64,000 nt of DNA from Candidatus Nomurabacteria bacterium (GTDB lineage: Bacteria > Patescibacteriota > Saccharimonadia > Saccharimonadales > Saccharimonadaceae), in assembly GCA_031290255.1 (NCBI GenBank), contig JAITNW010000006.1, positions 1 through 64,000 of the forward strand, in the 5' to 3' direction. Positions 34,954 to 45,268 of this stretch are shown here, piece by piece. Both the position numbers and the translations under genes were made by a program. Under the pieces are notes generated by a model. It saw only the letters and a list, made by a program, of their open reading frames with translations. It ran no database searches and was not told the DNA's origin. Every line of letters starts with the position of its first letter. The stretch's first letter is position 1.

Positions 34954-35931
34954 TTAGGTGGCGTCACTGATTCTGCAGTTTCTTGCCCACCTAAGCATAT
35001 TTGCTGCGAATGAACCGCCTAAAAAGGTACCGATGATGGTTAGTTTTTGGTCCCATTTCTGGTTCGGATCAAAGACGACGGACAGTCGATAGCTTTTTAT
35101 TATATTCATGGCTTTATCCCAATATTTTTTGTCTTGGGCTTTATTCATGACAGATAAATAATAGACCATATTGAATGAAATGTTGGATTTCCAGGCTTTT
35201 TGGATTTTTGGGTTCTTGACGTTTTTGAGAGCTTTCCCCTGCTCGATGCGGTAATCCATAAAGGCGGGCTTGAACCCAGCTTGCGTGGCGCTTCCGGGCC
35301 GGATGCGGTACATGAATCCGGCATATTCTAGAGCGACAACTGCCTGGGCTTTCTGAAGTGCTATATAGAAAAAGTCGACGTCTTCGCTATATTTAAGATC
35401 TTCGCGAAAATATTGGCTTTTTAGTAAGGAAGTTTTGAAAAGTTTTGCTCCTGGTCCTCCCCAGTAGGCGTCATGTTTGCCATAAAGCAAGTTGGTGATT
35501 GCGATTTCTGGAGTGACTTTCTTTATTGTGCTTGAAGATATTTCTTTAGGGAGTTTTTTGACGAACTTAATAATTGGCGATACGACGACGTCGGTATTGT
35601 ATCTTTCGGCTGCATTTAATAGTTTTCTTAAATAATGTTTGCCTATAGCGTCGTCGCTGTCTAGAAAGGTGATATACTCGCCTTTTGCACTTTTTAGCGC
35701 ACGATTACGCGCGGCGGAAACGCCGGCATTTTTTTGATGAATAATTTTGAAGCGCTTGTCTTTGCTGGCATACTGCTCGCAGATTTTTCCTGAGCTATCA
35801 GTTGAGCCATCATCGATCAAAATGACCTCGAAATCGTTCATAGTTTGGGCTATTATTGTGTCTAGACAGACCGAGATATAATCCTCGACATTGTACACTG
35901 GCGTTACTATGGTTATTTTTGGGTTTGACAT
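34954..35931 (-). CDS. Family 2 glycosyltransferase
   Basis: ITIVTPVYNVEDYISVCLDTIIAQT, ITFLDSDDAIGKHYL. Confidence 0.9.
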   Translation of the reverse strand: MSNPKITIVTPVYNVEDYISVCLDTIIAQTMNDFEVILIDDGSTDSSGKICEQYASKDKRFKIIHQKNAGVSAARNRALKSAKGEYITFLDSDDAIGKHYLRKLLNAAERYNTDVVVSPIIKFVKKLPKEISSSTIKKVTPEIAITNLLYGKHDAYWGGPGAKLFKTSLLKSQYFREDLKYSEDVDFFYIALQKAQAVVALEYAGFMYRIRPGSATQAGFKPAFMDYRIEQGKALKNVKNPKIQKAWKSNISFNMVYYLSVMNKAQDKKYWDKAMNIIKSYRLSVVFDPNQKWDQKLTIIGTFLGGSFAANMLRWARNCRISDAT

Positions 35932-35964
35932 ATGGGCTTGTCTCCGTTTTTATTATAAATTAAC

Positions 35965-37365
35965 TTAACGATCTTGATTAGGTTTTTTATGGAATAGCCT
36001 ATTCGAAATCTTTTGGAAAGTGGTGCGTATACCATCTTTCTTTGAATCTATTACTAGATAAATCAACTGATATTTGAGCGCTTGACGTTTGATTTTCTTT
36101 TCAAAGTAACTCCAGTCATTTTTGGAAACAGCTTTGGCATAATATATATGGCTTTTTGTGGAAATGTTATATCTTGCTTTCTGGACGGATCGTTTTAGGA
36201 ATGTTATTGAAGGGGCTGTTACGTATTTGTCATAAAGTCTTAAAGATTTGTCTTTGCGACGCCTGAAGCGATAAGATGCCTCATCAATATGGTGGTGGAT
36301 GTTGCCTTTTTGAGTTTTAATAGCGGTGGCTGCGTCTACTGCTTTGACTGCTATGAGCTTTTGCTTGATGCCGGTGTTGATAATTTTTTGTATTTCTGGA
36401 TTGCGAACTATGATTATGTTGTTGCCTAGTTTGTCTTCTTCGTATTCTTTCAGCCAAGCATCACCTAAAGTTATATCGGCAGTGCTATTGAATACGTCGT
36501 CTATGTAGTCAGAGAAAGCTATTTTGAAGAAGCCCAATGGCCAATTGGAAACTATATTATTTCTAGCATGGCTATATAGGGTCTTTTCGGTACCATCTAC
36601 GATGCCGCGCACCATGGACATATATTCGTTGGGGGGAGAGTTCTCATTCTTTACTCTGAAAGTTATGTCCTTTAGCTTGCCGGGCTCAATGCCTTGTTGC
36701 CATGCTATCGCTTCTGCGTACTTGGTACTTTTTTGGTGCCCGCATATTAATCCAATTGTATATCTGATGCGTTTGGCAAAAATTGGGTCAATTTCTTGGA
36801 GTAACCTGATCTCATATATGAAGCTTGGTATGCCGACTATTGCGTATTTGCCATCATGTTCTTGTATGTATTTAAGGACGCCTGATAGTTCCATGGGATA
36901 ATATTTGGTTTTTGAGGCGTTTTGAATATCTTTAATCGTATGAAGCACGCGATACTTGAATAGTATGCCATCCCCGTCGCTTGCCTGGGTTGCACATAGT
37001 ACGCCGTCTATTTTTTTGGATTTCAAGAGTTGTACGAGCGTCCAAGTTGCGAAACCTCCAGAGGTGCCATTTATGCGATAGTCTCCTTCTTTTACGTGGC
37101 CGTGATAAAGTCCAGAATGATATCCAAGGAGCTTGTCGTATTTGTTTTTTGCTGAACGATATAGTTTTCTATTGATGGTTTGTTCACTAGGGTGCTTGCC
37201 TTTTATACTGTCGGTATGGCTAAGTAACTGCGGTTTTTTTGGTGTATAGTCATCCTCTACCCAATAGGAATATTGTCCATATATGTCGAGTTTAGTCTTG
37301 ATGTTTTCGTCGACTATGGATGCGATTCCTGACCTAGCGCTTAGAGGATCGGTGATATCTTTCAT
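35965..37365 (-). CDS. FrhB/coenzyme F420 hydrogenase beta-subunit-like protein of glycan cluster
   Basis: SGGFATWTLVQLLKSKKIDGVL, VGIPSFIYEIRLLQ, ADITLGDAWLKEYEEDKLGNNIIIVRN. Confidence 0.65.
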   Translation of the reverse strand: MKDITDPLSARSGIASIVDENIKTKLDIYGQYSYWVEDDYTPKKPQLLSHTDSIKGKHPSEQTINRKLYRSAKNKYDKLLGYHSGLYHGHVKEGDYRINGTSGGFATWTLVQLLKSKKIDGVLCATQASDGDGILFKYRVLHTIKDIQNASKTKYYPMELSGVLKYIQEHDGKYAIVGIPSFIYEIRLLQEIDPIFAKRIRYTIGLICGHQKSTKYAEAIAWQQGIEPGKLKDITFRVKNENSPPNEYMSMVRGIVDGTEKTLYSHARNNIVSNWPLGFFKIAFSDYIDDVFNSTADITLGDAWLKEYEEDKLGNNIIIVRNPEIQKIINTGIKQKLIAVKAVDAATAIKTQKGNIHHHIDEASYRFRRRKDKSLRLYDKYVTAPSITFLKRSVQKARYNISTKSHIYYAKAVSKNDWSYFEKKIKRQALKYQLIYLVIDSKKDGIRTTFQKISNRLFHKKPNQDR

Positions 37366-37417
37366 GATTTATAATTATATCATATATATAGCATAATTTC
37401 TATGCTATGATTTATAT

Positions 37418-38332
37418 ATGGTAAGGGCAAAATCGCTAAAAGCACGAATTGGATTTCTCTGGTATAAGTTTAGATTAGTAATGGTATACAAGCCGTTAGG
37501 GCAGATTGCTTATTTGAAGAATAGGTATATATCATATAGCCCATATAAAATAATGAATTCTAAAGAAACTTTAGGATATCTTATAAAAAATAAAAGTTCA
37601 TGCGTGCGCTTTGGGGACGGGGAAATGACGACAATTGTTGGGAGAGAGCATTATTTTTCTAAACCTAATGTGCAACTTAGTAAAAGACTCGTAGAAGTAT
37701 TATCGTCTGACGATAGTAGTCTGTTGGTGTGCGTGCCGTCTTTTTTAAATGAAATTTCGAGTAATGGTGGATGGTGGAAGGCTAACCTGCTGTTTACTAG
37801 AAAATATTGGAATAAATATCTGAATCATGATGAGGTTTATGGGGATGCTCGGATCTCTAGGTTGAATGATGGCGCGGGGATTAGGGGAGACGTGCGACAA
37901 GTGATGGGGCTGTGGAAAGAGTTATTTGTAGATCAGGATATTGTGATGGTGGAAGGGAATACTACGCGGTTTGGGATGGGGAATGATTTGTTTGAGGGCG
38001 CAAAAAAGGTGAGGCGTATTTTGTGTCCGGACGTGGATGCTTTTGACTGGCATGATCAAATTCTGAAGACTTGTTTAAGGCAGAACAAGAATGTACTTTT
38101 TTTGGTGGCTTTGGGGCAGGCTGCTAAACCATTGGTGTTTGATTTGGCGAGTAAGGGGTATCGCGCGATTGATGTAGGACACCTTGACATAACATATGAG
38201 TGGTTCTTGCGTGGTGGCAGGGTAAAAGTCCCAGGTAAGAAGGTTGCTGAAATGAAGGGAGATGACGAGCTTGGGTTGTTTGATAATGATGAATTGTATC
38301 TGAAGCAGACAATAGCTAAGATTGAGAGTTAA
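37418..38332 (+). CDS. GT-D fold (DUF1792) glycosyltransferase
   Basis: SSCVRFGDGEMTTIVGR, GNTTRFGMGNDLFEGAKKVRRILCP. Confidence 0.78.
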   Translation: MVRAKSLKARIGFLWYKFRLVMVYKPLGQIAYLKNRYISYSPYKIMNSKETLGYLIKNKSSCVRFGDGEMTTIVGREHYFSKPNVQLSKRLVEVLSSDDSSLLVCVPSFLNEISSNGGWWKANLLFTRKYWNKYLNHDEVYGDARISRLNDGAGIRGDVRQVMGLWKELFVDQDIVMVEGNTTRFGMGNDLFEGAKKVRRILCPDVDAFDWHDQILKTCLRQNKNVLFLVALGQAAKPLVFDLASKGYRAIDVGHLDITYEWFLRGGRVKVPGKKVAEMKGDDELGLFDNDELYLKQTIAKIES

Positions 38333-40587
38333 TTCGCCAAAGTGAGATTCCATTTTTGTGCTGCACTGTCGTTGTTGGTATAGATTTGCACATTAGTACC
38401 ATTGACTTTGCCGCCGCCTGAGACATCTAGTACTAGGCCTGAGCAGGACGATGCGATTTCGTAGGTGCTGTCGGAAGTTGGCGCGATGATCCATTGTTGG
38501 GCGCAGGAGCCGTTGCTGGTGTAGATTTGTACATTTGTGCCATTGGTTTTGCCAGCGCCTGAAACATCTAAAACTTTACCGGATTTAGGATTGGTTATGG
38601 TGTAGGTGCCTTTTTCGAGATCGTACTCAAGTTTGAATAATTGTGCGGCGGAATTATTTTTGCCGTACATCCAGATGTTTGTGTAATTTGTGGTGTTGCC
38701 GTTTGAAACGTCGAGGGTGTAGTTGTCTTTTAGAGAATTGGTAATGTTGTAGATGCCGTCGGCGATTGGTTGGCTGGTGTTGATGGGGTAGGCTGACCAT
38801 TTTTGAGCAGCAGAATTGTTGCGAAGATAAAGTTGAAGCTTTACGCCATTGACGGTGCTGGCATTTGCCACGTCTATGGCTTTGCCAGAGCATGCGGATA
38901 GAATTTCATATTCGTCTTCGTCCCACTTTTCTATCATCCATTGCTGAGCGCAGGAGCCGTTGCTGGTGTAGATTTGGATGCCGGTGCCATTGGTGATGCC
39001 TGCGTTTGTCGCGTCTATGACTTTGCTAGATAGGGGATTGGTGATTGTGTAGTATCCGGTTTTTGAGTCATAGCTGAACTGGAATCTTTGGGATGCAGCA
39101 TTGTTGCTGGCGTAGCCCTGAATTGCCGTACCGTTGGTTGTACCGCTACTAGCAACGTGCATGGCGAAGTTGGATTTTAAATGGGAATGTACTGAATATG
39201 TGTCGTCTTTGATGTATTGAGTTGTGGGGATAATACGGAAGCTTTGTTCGGTACTTTTGATGTAGGTGTTTAGCTGTATGGAGCCGTCGGTGGCTTTAGT
39301 GAGCGCGAGGTTGTCGTTTAGGGTGGGGATTATACTGTAAGAGCCGTTGCCGTTATCATAGAAATACCATTTTTGAGCAGCGGACCCGTTGTTTTGATAT
39401 TGCCAGATTTTGGCGTTTTCGATAGCTGAAGCATTTGGGACGTCGAAAGCTCGGGTGGTTGCGATATTGATAATACTGAATGAGTCATCGGTGTTTTTGA
39501 CTAGGCGAAGAGTGTCGAGGGAATTTTCAACACGTTTGTTTTGGACGATGCTGATACTGTTTGACGGGCTGTTTTGGCTGACCTGAACACTTTGTTCATA
39601 GTCGTTCTTGGGAACTAGGTAGTATTCGCCGGGGGCAGGGCTTACTTTTGTTTTGCTGATTTGGGCTTGAGTGTCGCCGAACCATTCGTTGAAGAACATG
39701 AAGAAGTTGCGGTTGCCGTAGGAGCCACAGGTGGCGGTGCCGGGGTAGGCGGAGAGGGCGGCGGCGTTGGGAGTGTAGGGAGTGTAGATGTAGAGGGAGG
39801 CGGTGGCGATGTTTTCGATGTAGACTTGTTTGGAGCCGCAGGAGGATGTGGTGGTGTATTGGATGGTGTTGTTGCGGTAGGGCTGGTAATTATATTTGGT
39901 GATGTTTTGTTTGTAATAATTAAATTGCCAGGCGGCATTCATGACTTGGTTGTAGAAGCCGTAATATTTGGAATCGCAGTTGGCGCTATTGCCGGGGCCA
40001 GAATCGGGGCAGGCGTAGCCCATGACGGTGTTGTATTGGTCGCGGAGTGGCCAATCGTCAGTGTAGACGTAGCTGTATTCTTTTTTGAGGGTGACGAGGA
40101 GGACTTGGGGGTTGATGTTGTAGGTTTGGGCGGCTTCGTAGATGATTTCGGCGGCGGAGAGCATGCCGGATTCTTTGAGGGCGCCACTGTCGAAGGAGGT
40201 TTTGCGGGTGGTGGGGTTTTCGTAATAGTTGGAGAGGCAAATGTAGGGGGGTTGGTGGTAGCGGGTGTTGCCGGCGTTTTTCATCATTTCGGCGTATTTG
40301 GCGCGGGTGGTATTGGGATCGACGGCGACGCCGTTAATGGTGCGGCCGCTGCCGACGGGTTTGGTACCCCAAGTGTCGCAGGAAACGGTTTTGCTTTGGA
40401 TGAAAGATTCGATTTGAGCTAATGTCATGGCGTCTTTGTTGTAGAAAACGGCGTCGCTGATGATGTTGCCGGCTTTGAAGTCGGTGGCGTTGACGGCGCT
40501 GGCGGACTGAGTCTGGCATCCGAAAATAAGGGCAGTGGTGATGATGGATGCGAAAACAAAAACTTTAGTTAATTGTGAACGTGACAC
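38329..40587 (-). CDS. Secreted protein with tandem ricin-type beta-trefoil lectin repeats
   Basis: Repeated G(K)VLDVSGxGKTNGTNVQIYTSNGSCAQQWIIAP; signal peptide; N-terminal enzyme-like region with EYSYVYTDDWPLRDQYNTVMGYACPD. Confidence 0.8.
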   Translation of the reverse strand: MSRSQLTKVFVFASIITTALIFGCQTQSASAVNATDFKAGNIISDAVFYNKDAMTLAQIESFIQSKTVSCDTWGTKPVGSGRTINGVAVDPNTTRAKYAEMMKNAGNTRYHQPPYICLSNYYENPTTRKTSFDSGALKESGMLSAAEIIYEAAQTYNINPQVLLVTLKKEYSYVYTDDWPLRDQYNTVMGYACPDSGPGNSANCDSKYYGFYNQVMNAAWQFNYYKQNITKYNYQPYRNNTIQYTTTSSCGSKQVYIENIATASLYIYTPYTPNAAALSAYPGTATCGSYGNRNFFMFFNEWFGDTQAQISKTKVSPAPGEYYLVPKNDYEQSVQVSQNSPSNSISIVQNKRVENSLDTLRLVKNTDDSFSIINIATTRAFDVPNASAIENAKIWQYQNNGSAAQKWYFYDNGNGSYSIIPTLNDNLALTKATDGSIQLNTYIKSTEQSFRIIPTTQYIKDDTYSVHSHLKSNFAMHVASSGTTNGTAIQGYASNNAASQRFQFSYDSKTGYYTITNPLSSKVIDATNAGITNGTGIQIYTSNGSCAQQWMIEKWDEDEYEILSACSGKAIDVANASTVNGVKLQLYLRNNSAAQKWSAYPINTSQPIADGIYNITNSLKDNYTLDVSNGNTTNYTNIWMYGKNNSAAQLFKLEYDLEKGTYTITNPKSGKVLDVSGAGKTNGTNVQIYTSNGSCAQQWIIAPTSDSTYEIASSCSGLVLDVSGGGKVNGTNVQIYTNNDSAAQKWNLTLAN

Positions 40588-41146
40588 TTGTGCTTTCTCC
40601 TTCTGAATAGCTTGATTTGTATTTTAAGATGACGGACCATTTGCCTGTGGTGAAGTTGGATTTGTTGCTGCTGACAGATGAGCAGGGGGTGGAGCTGGGG
40701 CTGGGGAGGGTGTCGGAGGTGAGGGTGACGGTTTTGCCTGTGGAGGTGTTGGTAAAGACGTAGGTGCAGGTACCGGTGGTTTCGACTACGTTGTTGACTT
40801 GGCCGCTGGCGGTGATTTGACCATTTTCATAGCTGGCGTTGGTGATTTCTACGGTGGCGTTTTTGAGGCCAGTAGAGGGGTTGGTCGTAGGGGTTTCGGT
40901 TTTATCGGAGCCTCCGGTGATGTCTTTTTCGTCTGAAACATTGTCTGTGTTTTGTGGATCATTAGTCTTGATGGGATCTTCTTCTGGCTGGGTTACGGTG
41001 TTTTCGGTATTGTTGGCACTATTTGAGGTTTTGGACAATTCGCCCATGAGGGCAAAAATGCCCCAGACGGCTACGCCGGCGAGGACGACGGGGATAATAA
41101 TCCTGATGTGGTTGGTTCGTTTTTTTGTATTTTTTGATTTTTTCAT
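40565..41146 (-). CDS. Hypothetical membrane-anchored extracellular protein
   Basis: IIIPVVLAGVAVWGIFALMGEL TM, low-complexity linker, beta domain NATVEITNASYENGQITASGQV. Confidence 0.55.
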   Translation of the reverse strand: MKKSKNTKKRTNHIRIIIPVVLAGVAVWGIFALMGELSKTSNSANNTENTVTQPEEDPIKTNDPQNTDNVSDEKDITGGSDKTETPTTNPSTGLKNATVEITNASYENGQITASGQVNNVVETTGTCTYVFTNTSTGKTVTLTSDTLPSPSSTPCSSVSSNKSNFTTGKWSVILKYKSSYSEGESTSVTFTIN

Positions 41147-41244
41147 TGAGGTAGAATCCTCCTTACTTCTTCATTGTAGCACAGGTGGGGTAAAAAAGCA
41201 ATAGCGTTATGGAGGTGGAGGAGATATTATGTTATAATAGTCGG

Positions 41245-42174
41245 ATGGATTTTTGGGATAATTTAAGTGGGGGGTTTAGTTGCTTGGCGCCGATGGAGGG
41301 GGTGACGGATATGGTTTTTCGGCAGGTGGTGGCTAGGGCGGGGCGGCCGGATGTGTTTTTTACGGAATTTACTAATGTGAATAGTTTTGTGAGCGAGGAG
41401 GGACGGTATAATGCGCTGGAGAGGTTTCGGTTTTTGCCTGAGGAGCAGCCGATTGTGGCGCAGATTTGGGGTAAGGTGCCAGAATATTTTGGAGTGACGG
41501 CTAGGGGGCTAAAGGATCTAGGGTATGGGGCGGTGGATGTGAATATGGGGTGTCCAGATAAGCATGTGGTGGCTGGGGGTGGAGGGTCGGGGTTGATCCG
41601 GACGCCAGAGCTGGCGGTGGAGATTATTCGTGGGACTAAGCGGGCGGGGTTGCCGGTGTCGGTGAAGACACGGCTGGGATATGCACGGGTGGATGAGTGG
41701 AAGGATTGGATTTCCCTGCTTTTGAAGCAGGATTTGGCGGCTTTGACGGTGCATCTGAGGACTAAGAAAGAAATGTCTAAGGTGGAGGCGCATTTTGAGT
41801 TGGTGCCGGAGATTGTGGCGGTGCGGGACGAGTTGGCGCCGCGGACGAAATTGATTATAAATGGGGATATTAAGACGCCTGGAGAGGGACAGAGGTTTGT
41901 AGATATGGGGGTGGATGGGCTGATGATTGGGCGCGGGGTGTTTGCTGATCCGTTTTGTTTTGAGAAGGTGCCTGCTTCGCATTCTAGGGAAGAATTGATG
42001 GGGTTGCTAAAGTATCATTTGGATTTGTTTGACGAGTATAAATTGATGAGTTTTGAGCCTTTGAAGAGATTTTTTAAGATTTATGTGAATGGGTATTATG
42101 GGGCGGCGGAGATAAGGGAGAAGCTGATGCGGTGCAAGACTACTGATGAGGTTCGTGGTATAATTGGAGCATGA
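41245..42174 (+). CDS. dus: tRNA-dihydrouridine synthase
   Basis: APMEGVTDMVFRQVVAR, VDVNMGCPDKHVVAGGGGSGLIR, DGLMIGRGVFADPF. Confidence 0.93.
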   Translation: MDFWDNLSGGFSCLAPMEGVTDMVFRQVVARAGRPDVFFTEFTNVNSFVSEEGRYNALERFRFLPEEQPIVAQIWGKVPEYFGVTARGLKDLGYGAVDVNMGCPDKHVVAGGGGSGLIRTPELAVEIIRGTKRAGLPVSVKTRLGYARVDEWKDWISLLLKQDLAALTVHLRTKKEMSKVEAHFELVPEIVAVRDELAPRTKLIINGDIKTPGEGQRFVDMGVDGLMIGRGVFADPFCFEKVPASHSREELMGLLKYHLDLFDEYKLMSFEPLKRFFKIYVNGYYGAAEIREKLMRCKTTDEVRGIIGA

Positions 42175-42419
42175 AAAAACCGATTATATATACAACGCCA
42201 ACCTGTGTGTATTGTCATGCACTGATGGATTGGCTGGATAGCAAAGAAATTGAATATGAAACAAAAGATATAACTGAGCCTGCTGTGGAAGATGAGGCAA
42301 GTCGTGCGCTTGGATACAAGATTAGCACGGTGCCAACAACTTTGATTGGCGATGAGGTAATTGTGGGATTTGATCGCCCAGCATTTACCAAGGCTTTGGA
42401 GAAGGTTAAGGCTGCGTAG
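42171..42419 (+). CDS. Glutaredoxin-like protein
   Basis: IIYTTPTCVYCHALMDWLDSKEIEYETKDIT, TVPTTLIGDEVIVGFD. Confidence 0.85.
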   Translation: MKKPIIYTTPTCVYCHALMDWLDSKEIEYETKDITEPAVEDEASRALGYKISTVPTTLIGDEVIVGFDRPAFTKALEKVKAA

Positions 42420-42423
42420 CAAT

Positions 42424-43194
42424 ATGGCGGAAGAAGCGGGGAGGAAGCCATATCTGATTTTGGTGCATGGGCTGAGGGGGGATCATCATGGGTTGTTGCA
42501 GATTGCTGGTGAGCTTGGGGGAGATTTTGAGGTGTTGGTGCCGGATTTGCCTGGGTCGGGGGATAATCCTGAGCTTGGTGATAAATCTTTGGATGGGTAT
42601 GCTGAGTGGCTGCATGGGTATTGTGCTGAGTTGTCGGAAAAACCTTATATTGTGGGGCATTCGATGGGCTCGATTATTGTTTCTTATTTTGCAGAGAAGT
42701 ATCCGGGTGATACTCGGGAAAAGGTAGTGCTTTTGGCGCCGATTTTTCGGGATAAAGCGGGGGAGAGATCTAGTAAAATGCTGTATGGAGCGCTGAAGAC
42801 TGTATTGTTTCCTTTTCCGCCGAAATTGAAATATAAGGTGGTGGCAAGTAAGAAGGTGTCTTATGTGATCTCGCATTTTTTGACTTATGATAAGCGGAAG
42901 CAAAAAGAAATTGATGAGCTGCATTATAAATATTCGGGGAGGTTTGCGTCGGCGGAATCTCTGCTGGCGGACGCGGAGATTTCGATGACGAAAACTGCGA
43001 GAGTGTCTAAGAATAAGGATGTTCTGCTGTGTATCGGAGCGTATGACCGATTGACGCGGGCGGAACTTGTGGAAGATGTGGCTAAGAAAAAGGGCGCGGA
43101 GTATCGAAAAGTCGATGGTTCTGGGCATTTGCTGAATTATGAGCAGCCTGGGGAAGTGGCAAGGGTGGTAAAAGAGTTTTTACTCGGGGTCTAG
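42424..43194 (+). CDS. Alpha/beta hydrolase
   Basis: LILVHGLRGDHHG, VGHSMGSIIVSYFAEKYP, GSGHLLNYEQP. Confidence 0.85.
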   Translation: MAEEAGRKPYLILVHGLRGDHHGLLQIAGELGGDFEVLVPDLPGSGDNPELGDKSLDGYAEWLHGYCAELSEKPYIVGHSMGSIIVSYFAEKYPGDTREKVVLLAPIFRDKAGERSSKMLYGALKTVLFPFPPKLKYKVVASKKVSYVISHFLTYDKRKQKEIDELHYKYSGRFASAESLLADAEISMTKTARVSKNKDVLLCIGAYDRLTRAELVEDVAKKKGAEYRKVDGSGHLLNYEQPGEVARVVKEFLLGV

Positions 43195-44436
43195 GACTGC
43201 GCTGTAGATTTGTTCTATGCGGGTAAGGGTGTGATCAATGTCGTGTTTTTTGATGCGGTTGAGGCTGTCTTCGGACATTTTTTGTCTTAATTCTGGGTCG
43301 CTGAGGATTTTGGTGAATTTTTTGGCCATGGTGAAGGGGTCGCCTGGTTCGCAGAGGTAGCCGTTTTTGCTGTTTTTAACGAGCTCGCCGATGGCACCGG
43401 CTTTGACGGCGACGGCGGGGAGGCCGGAGGCCATGGCTTCCATGAGGACGATGCTTTGGGTTTCGGTGGTGGAAGAAATGCCGAAAACTGTGCCAATCTT
43501 GTAGAGGTTTGGTAAATCGTTGCCGACTACTCGGCCAGTGAAGATGACGTGTTTTTCGATGCCGAGGTCTTTGGATTGGGTTTCGAGCTTGTGTTTGTCG
43601 GAACCATCGCCGACGATGACGAGCTGAGCTTCTGGGATTGCTTGGTGGACTTGGCTGAAGGCTTCAACGAGGACGGAAAGGCTTTTTTCTGGGTCAACGC
43701 GACCGATATAGATAATGGTGGGTTTATTTTTGGGAATGTGGTATTTCTTATGAATGTTTTCTGGGGCTTTGCCTGGTGAAAAACGGGATAAATCTATGCC
43801 GTTGCTGAGAGCCTCGACTGGGACGTTGAAGCTTTTGCGGTCTTTGGGGAGAAGGTCGGCGATGGCGAGTTCGGTGGGCATGGTGGCGTATTCGCTTTTT
43901 TTGAGGAAGCTGGCGAAGTAGGCACGGACTGCCACATCAATAGGTTTTTTGGCGAGGACTGGGAGTTTGATTTGACTGGTGAAATTATCTGGGTAGGCGT
44001 GTCCGGTGGCGACTAAGGGAATATTGCGGCGCTTGGCGTAGCGGAAGACTGCAAGAGCGACGGGGCCGGGGGTTTGATCGTGGATGAGGTCGGGGCGAAA
44101 AGCATCAAGCTCGCGCTTGATTTCTGGATAGGGGTAGAAGCTGACGTGCAGGCCGTTCCGATAGGCGATGCGGGGGATTTTTTTGCCAAAAATCTCAATG
44201 GCTTCTGGAATTTTGCTGATTTGATCTGGGTAAAATGGCATACGAACCGAAGAAAGGCGAATGATGGTGAAGCCACCTTCGGGATCTTTTTCGACGCTGA
44301 ATTCACCTGTAATGCTTGGTGCGAGGACGATGACGCGGTGGCCACGTTTTTGGAGGCCGGTGGCGAGGTTGCGAGAAAAGACGGCGACGCCGTTGATCAT
44401 GGGGTAGTAGAGGTCTGTAGAGATGACTATTTTCAT
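43180..44436 (-). CDS. Family 4 glycosyltransferase
   Basis: YYPMINGVAVFSRNLATGLQKRGH, IYIGRVDPEKSLSVLVEAF, ETQSIVLMEAMASGLPAVAV. Confidence 0.93.
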   Translation of the reverse strand: MKIVISTDLYYPMINGVAVFSRNLATGLQKRGHRVIVLAPSITGEFSVEKDPEGGFTIIRLSSVRMPFYPDQISKIPEAIEIFGKKIPRIAYRNGLHVSFYPYPEIKRELDAFRPDLIHDQTPGPVALAVFRYAKRRNIPLVATGHAYPDNFTSQIKLPVLAKKPIDVAVRAYFASFLKKSEYATMPTELAIADLLPKDRKSFNVPVEALSNGIDLSRFSPGKAPENIHKKYHIPKNKPTIIYIGRVDPEKSLSVLVEAFSQVHQAIPEAQLVIVGDGSDKHKLETQSKDLGIEKHVIFTGRVVGNDLPNLYKIGTVFGISSTTETQSIVLMEAMASGLPAVAVKAGAIGELVKNSKNGYLCEPGDPFTMAKKFTKILSDPELRQKMSEDSLNRIKKHDIDHTLTRIEQIYSAVLDPE

Positions 44437-44506
44437 AAGATTATTATACCATTTGTTTATCCTACAGTGGTGGGAAATGTGGAAAAGATGGTATTATATA
44501 GGTATT

Positions 44507-45268
44507 ATGGCGATGCCGAAAAAGATACATTATGTGTGGTTGGGGTCGAAGCCGCTTTCTAAGAGGGATGCGGGGTATATTGAGGGGTGGAAAAAGTTGA
44601 ATCCGGAGTTTGAGGTGCGTGCTTGGTCTGAAAAGGATATTGATCTGGACAAGTATCCGCTGGCGAAGTTGGCTTATGAGGAGGGGCGGTGGGCTTTGGT
44701 GGCGGACGTGGTGCGGATGGCGATTATTTATCGCGAGGGAGGGATATATTTTGATACGGACGTGGAGCTTTTGAAGCCGCTTGATCCGCTTTTGAGATAT
44801 GATGCTTTTGCTGGGTGGGAGTCGAATTATTGGTTTACTACGGCAGCGTTTGGGGCGAAAGCGGGGTCGCCTTGGATTCAGAAGATTTTGAAGCGGTATG
44901 AGCTACCGGTGGAGAAGAAGATTAGCACGGATACGTTTCTGATGACAGTGCATAGTCCTTCGGTGTATGCGAAGGATATTTATGGGTTGGAACTGGATGG
45001 GAAGACGCGAGTGTATGGGGATGGGAAATTTGCGGTGTTTGCTCAGGAGTATTTTAGCCCGAAGCATTATATGACGGGGAAGGAGAGGGTGACCGAGAAT
45101 ACGATAGCTTTTCATCATTATGGCGGGTCGTGGCATACTTCGGTGGAGAGGCTGAAGGCGGCTTCGGCTAAAATGGGGCCTAAGTTGTTGGGGGAAAAGG
45201 GGTATGGACAGTTTGAGAAGCAGTTTAATAAGTCGCTTGAGAAGAAGATTCGGAAGGAATTGCCGTGA
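44507..45268 (+). CDS. GT32-like (DXD) glycosyltransferase
   Basis: MPKKIHYVWLGSKPLSKRDAGYIEGWKKLNPEF, GGIYFDTDVELLKPLDPLL. Confidence 0.87.
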   Translation: MAMPKKIHYVWLGSKPLSKRDAGYIEGWKKLNPEFEVRAWSEKDIDLDKYPLAKLAYEEGRWALVADVVRMAIIYREGGIYFDTDVELLKPLDPLLRYDAFAGWESNYWFTTAAFGAKAGSPWIQKILKRYELPVEKKISTDTFLMTVHSPSVYAKDIYGLELDGKTRVYGDGKFAVFAQEYFSPKHYMTGKERVTENTIAFHHYGGSWHTSVERLKAASAKMGPKLLGEKGYGQFEKQFNKSLEKKIRKELP

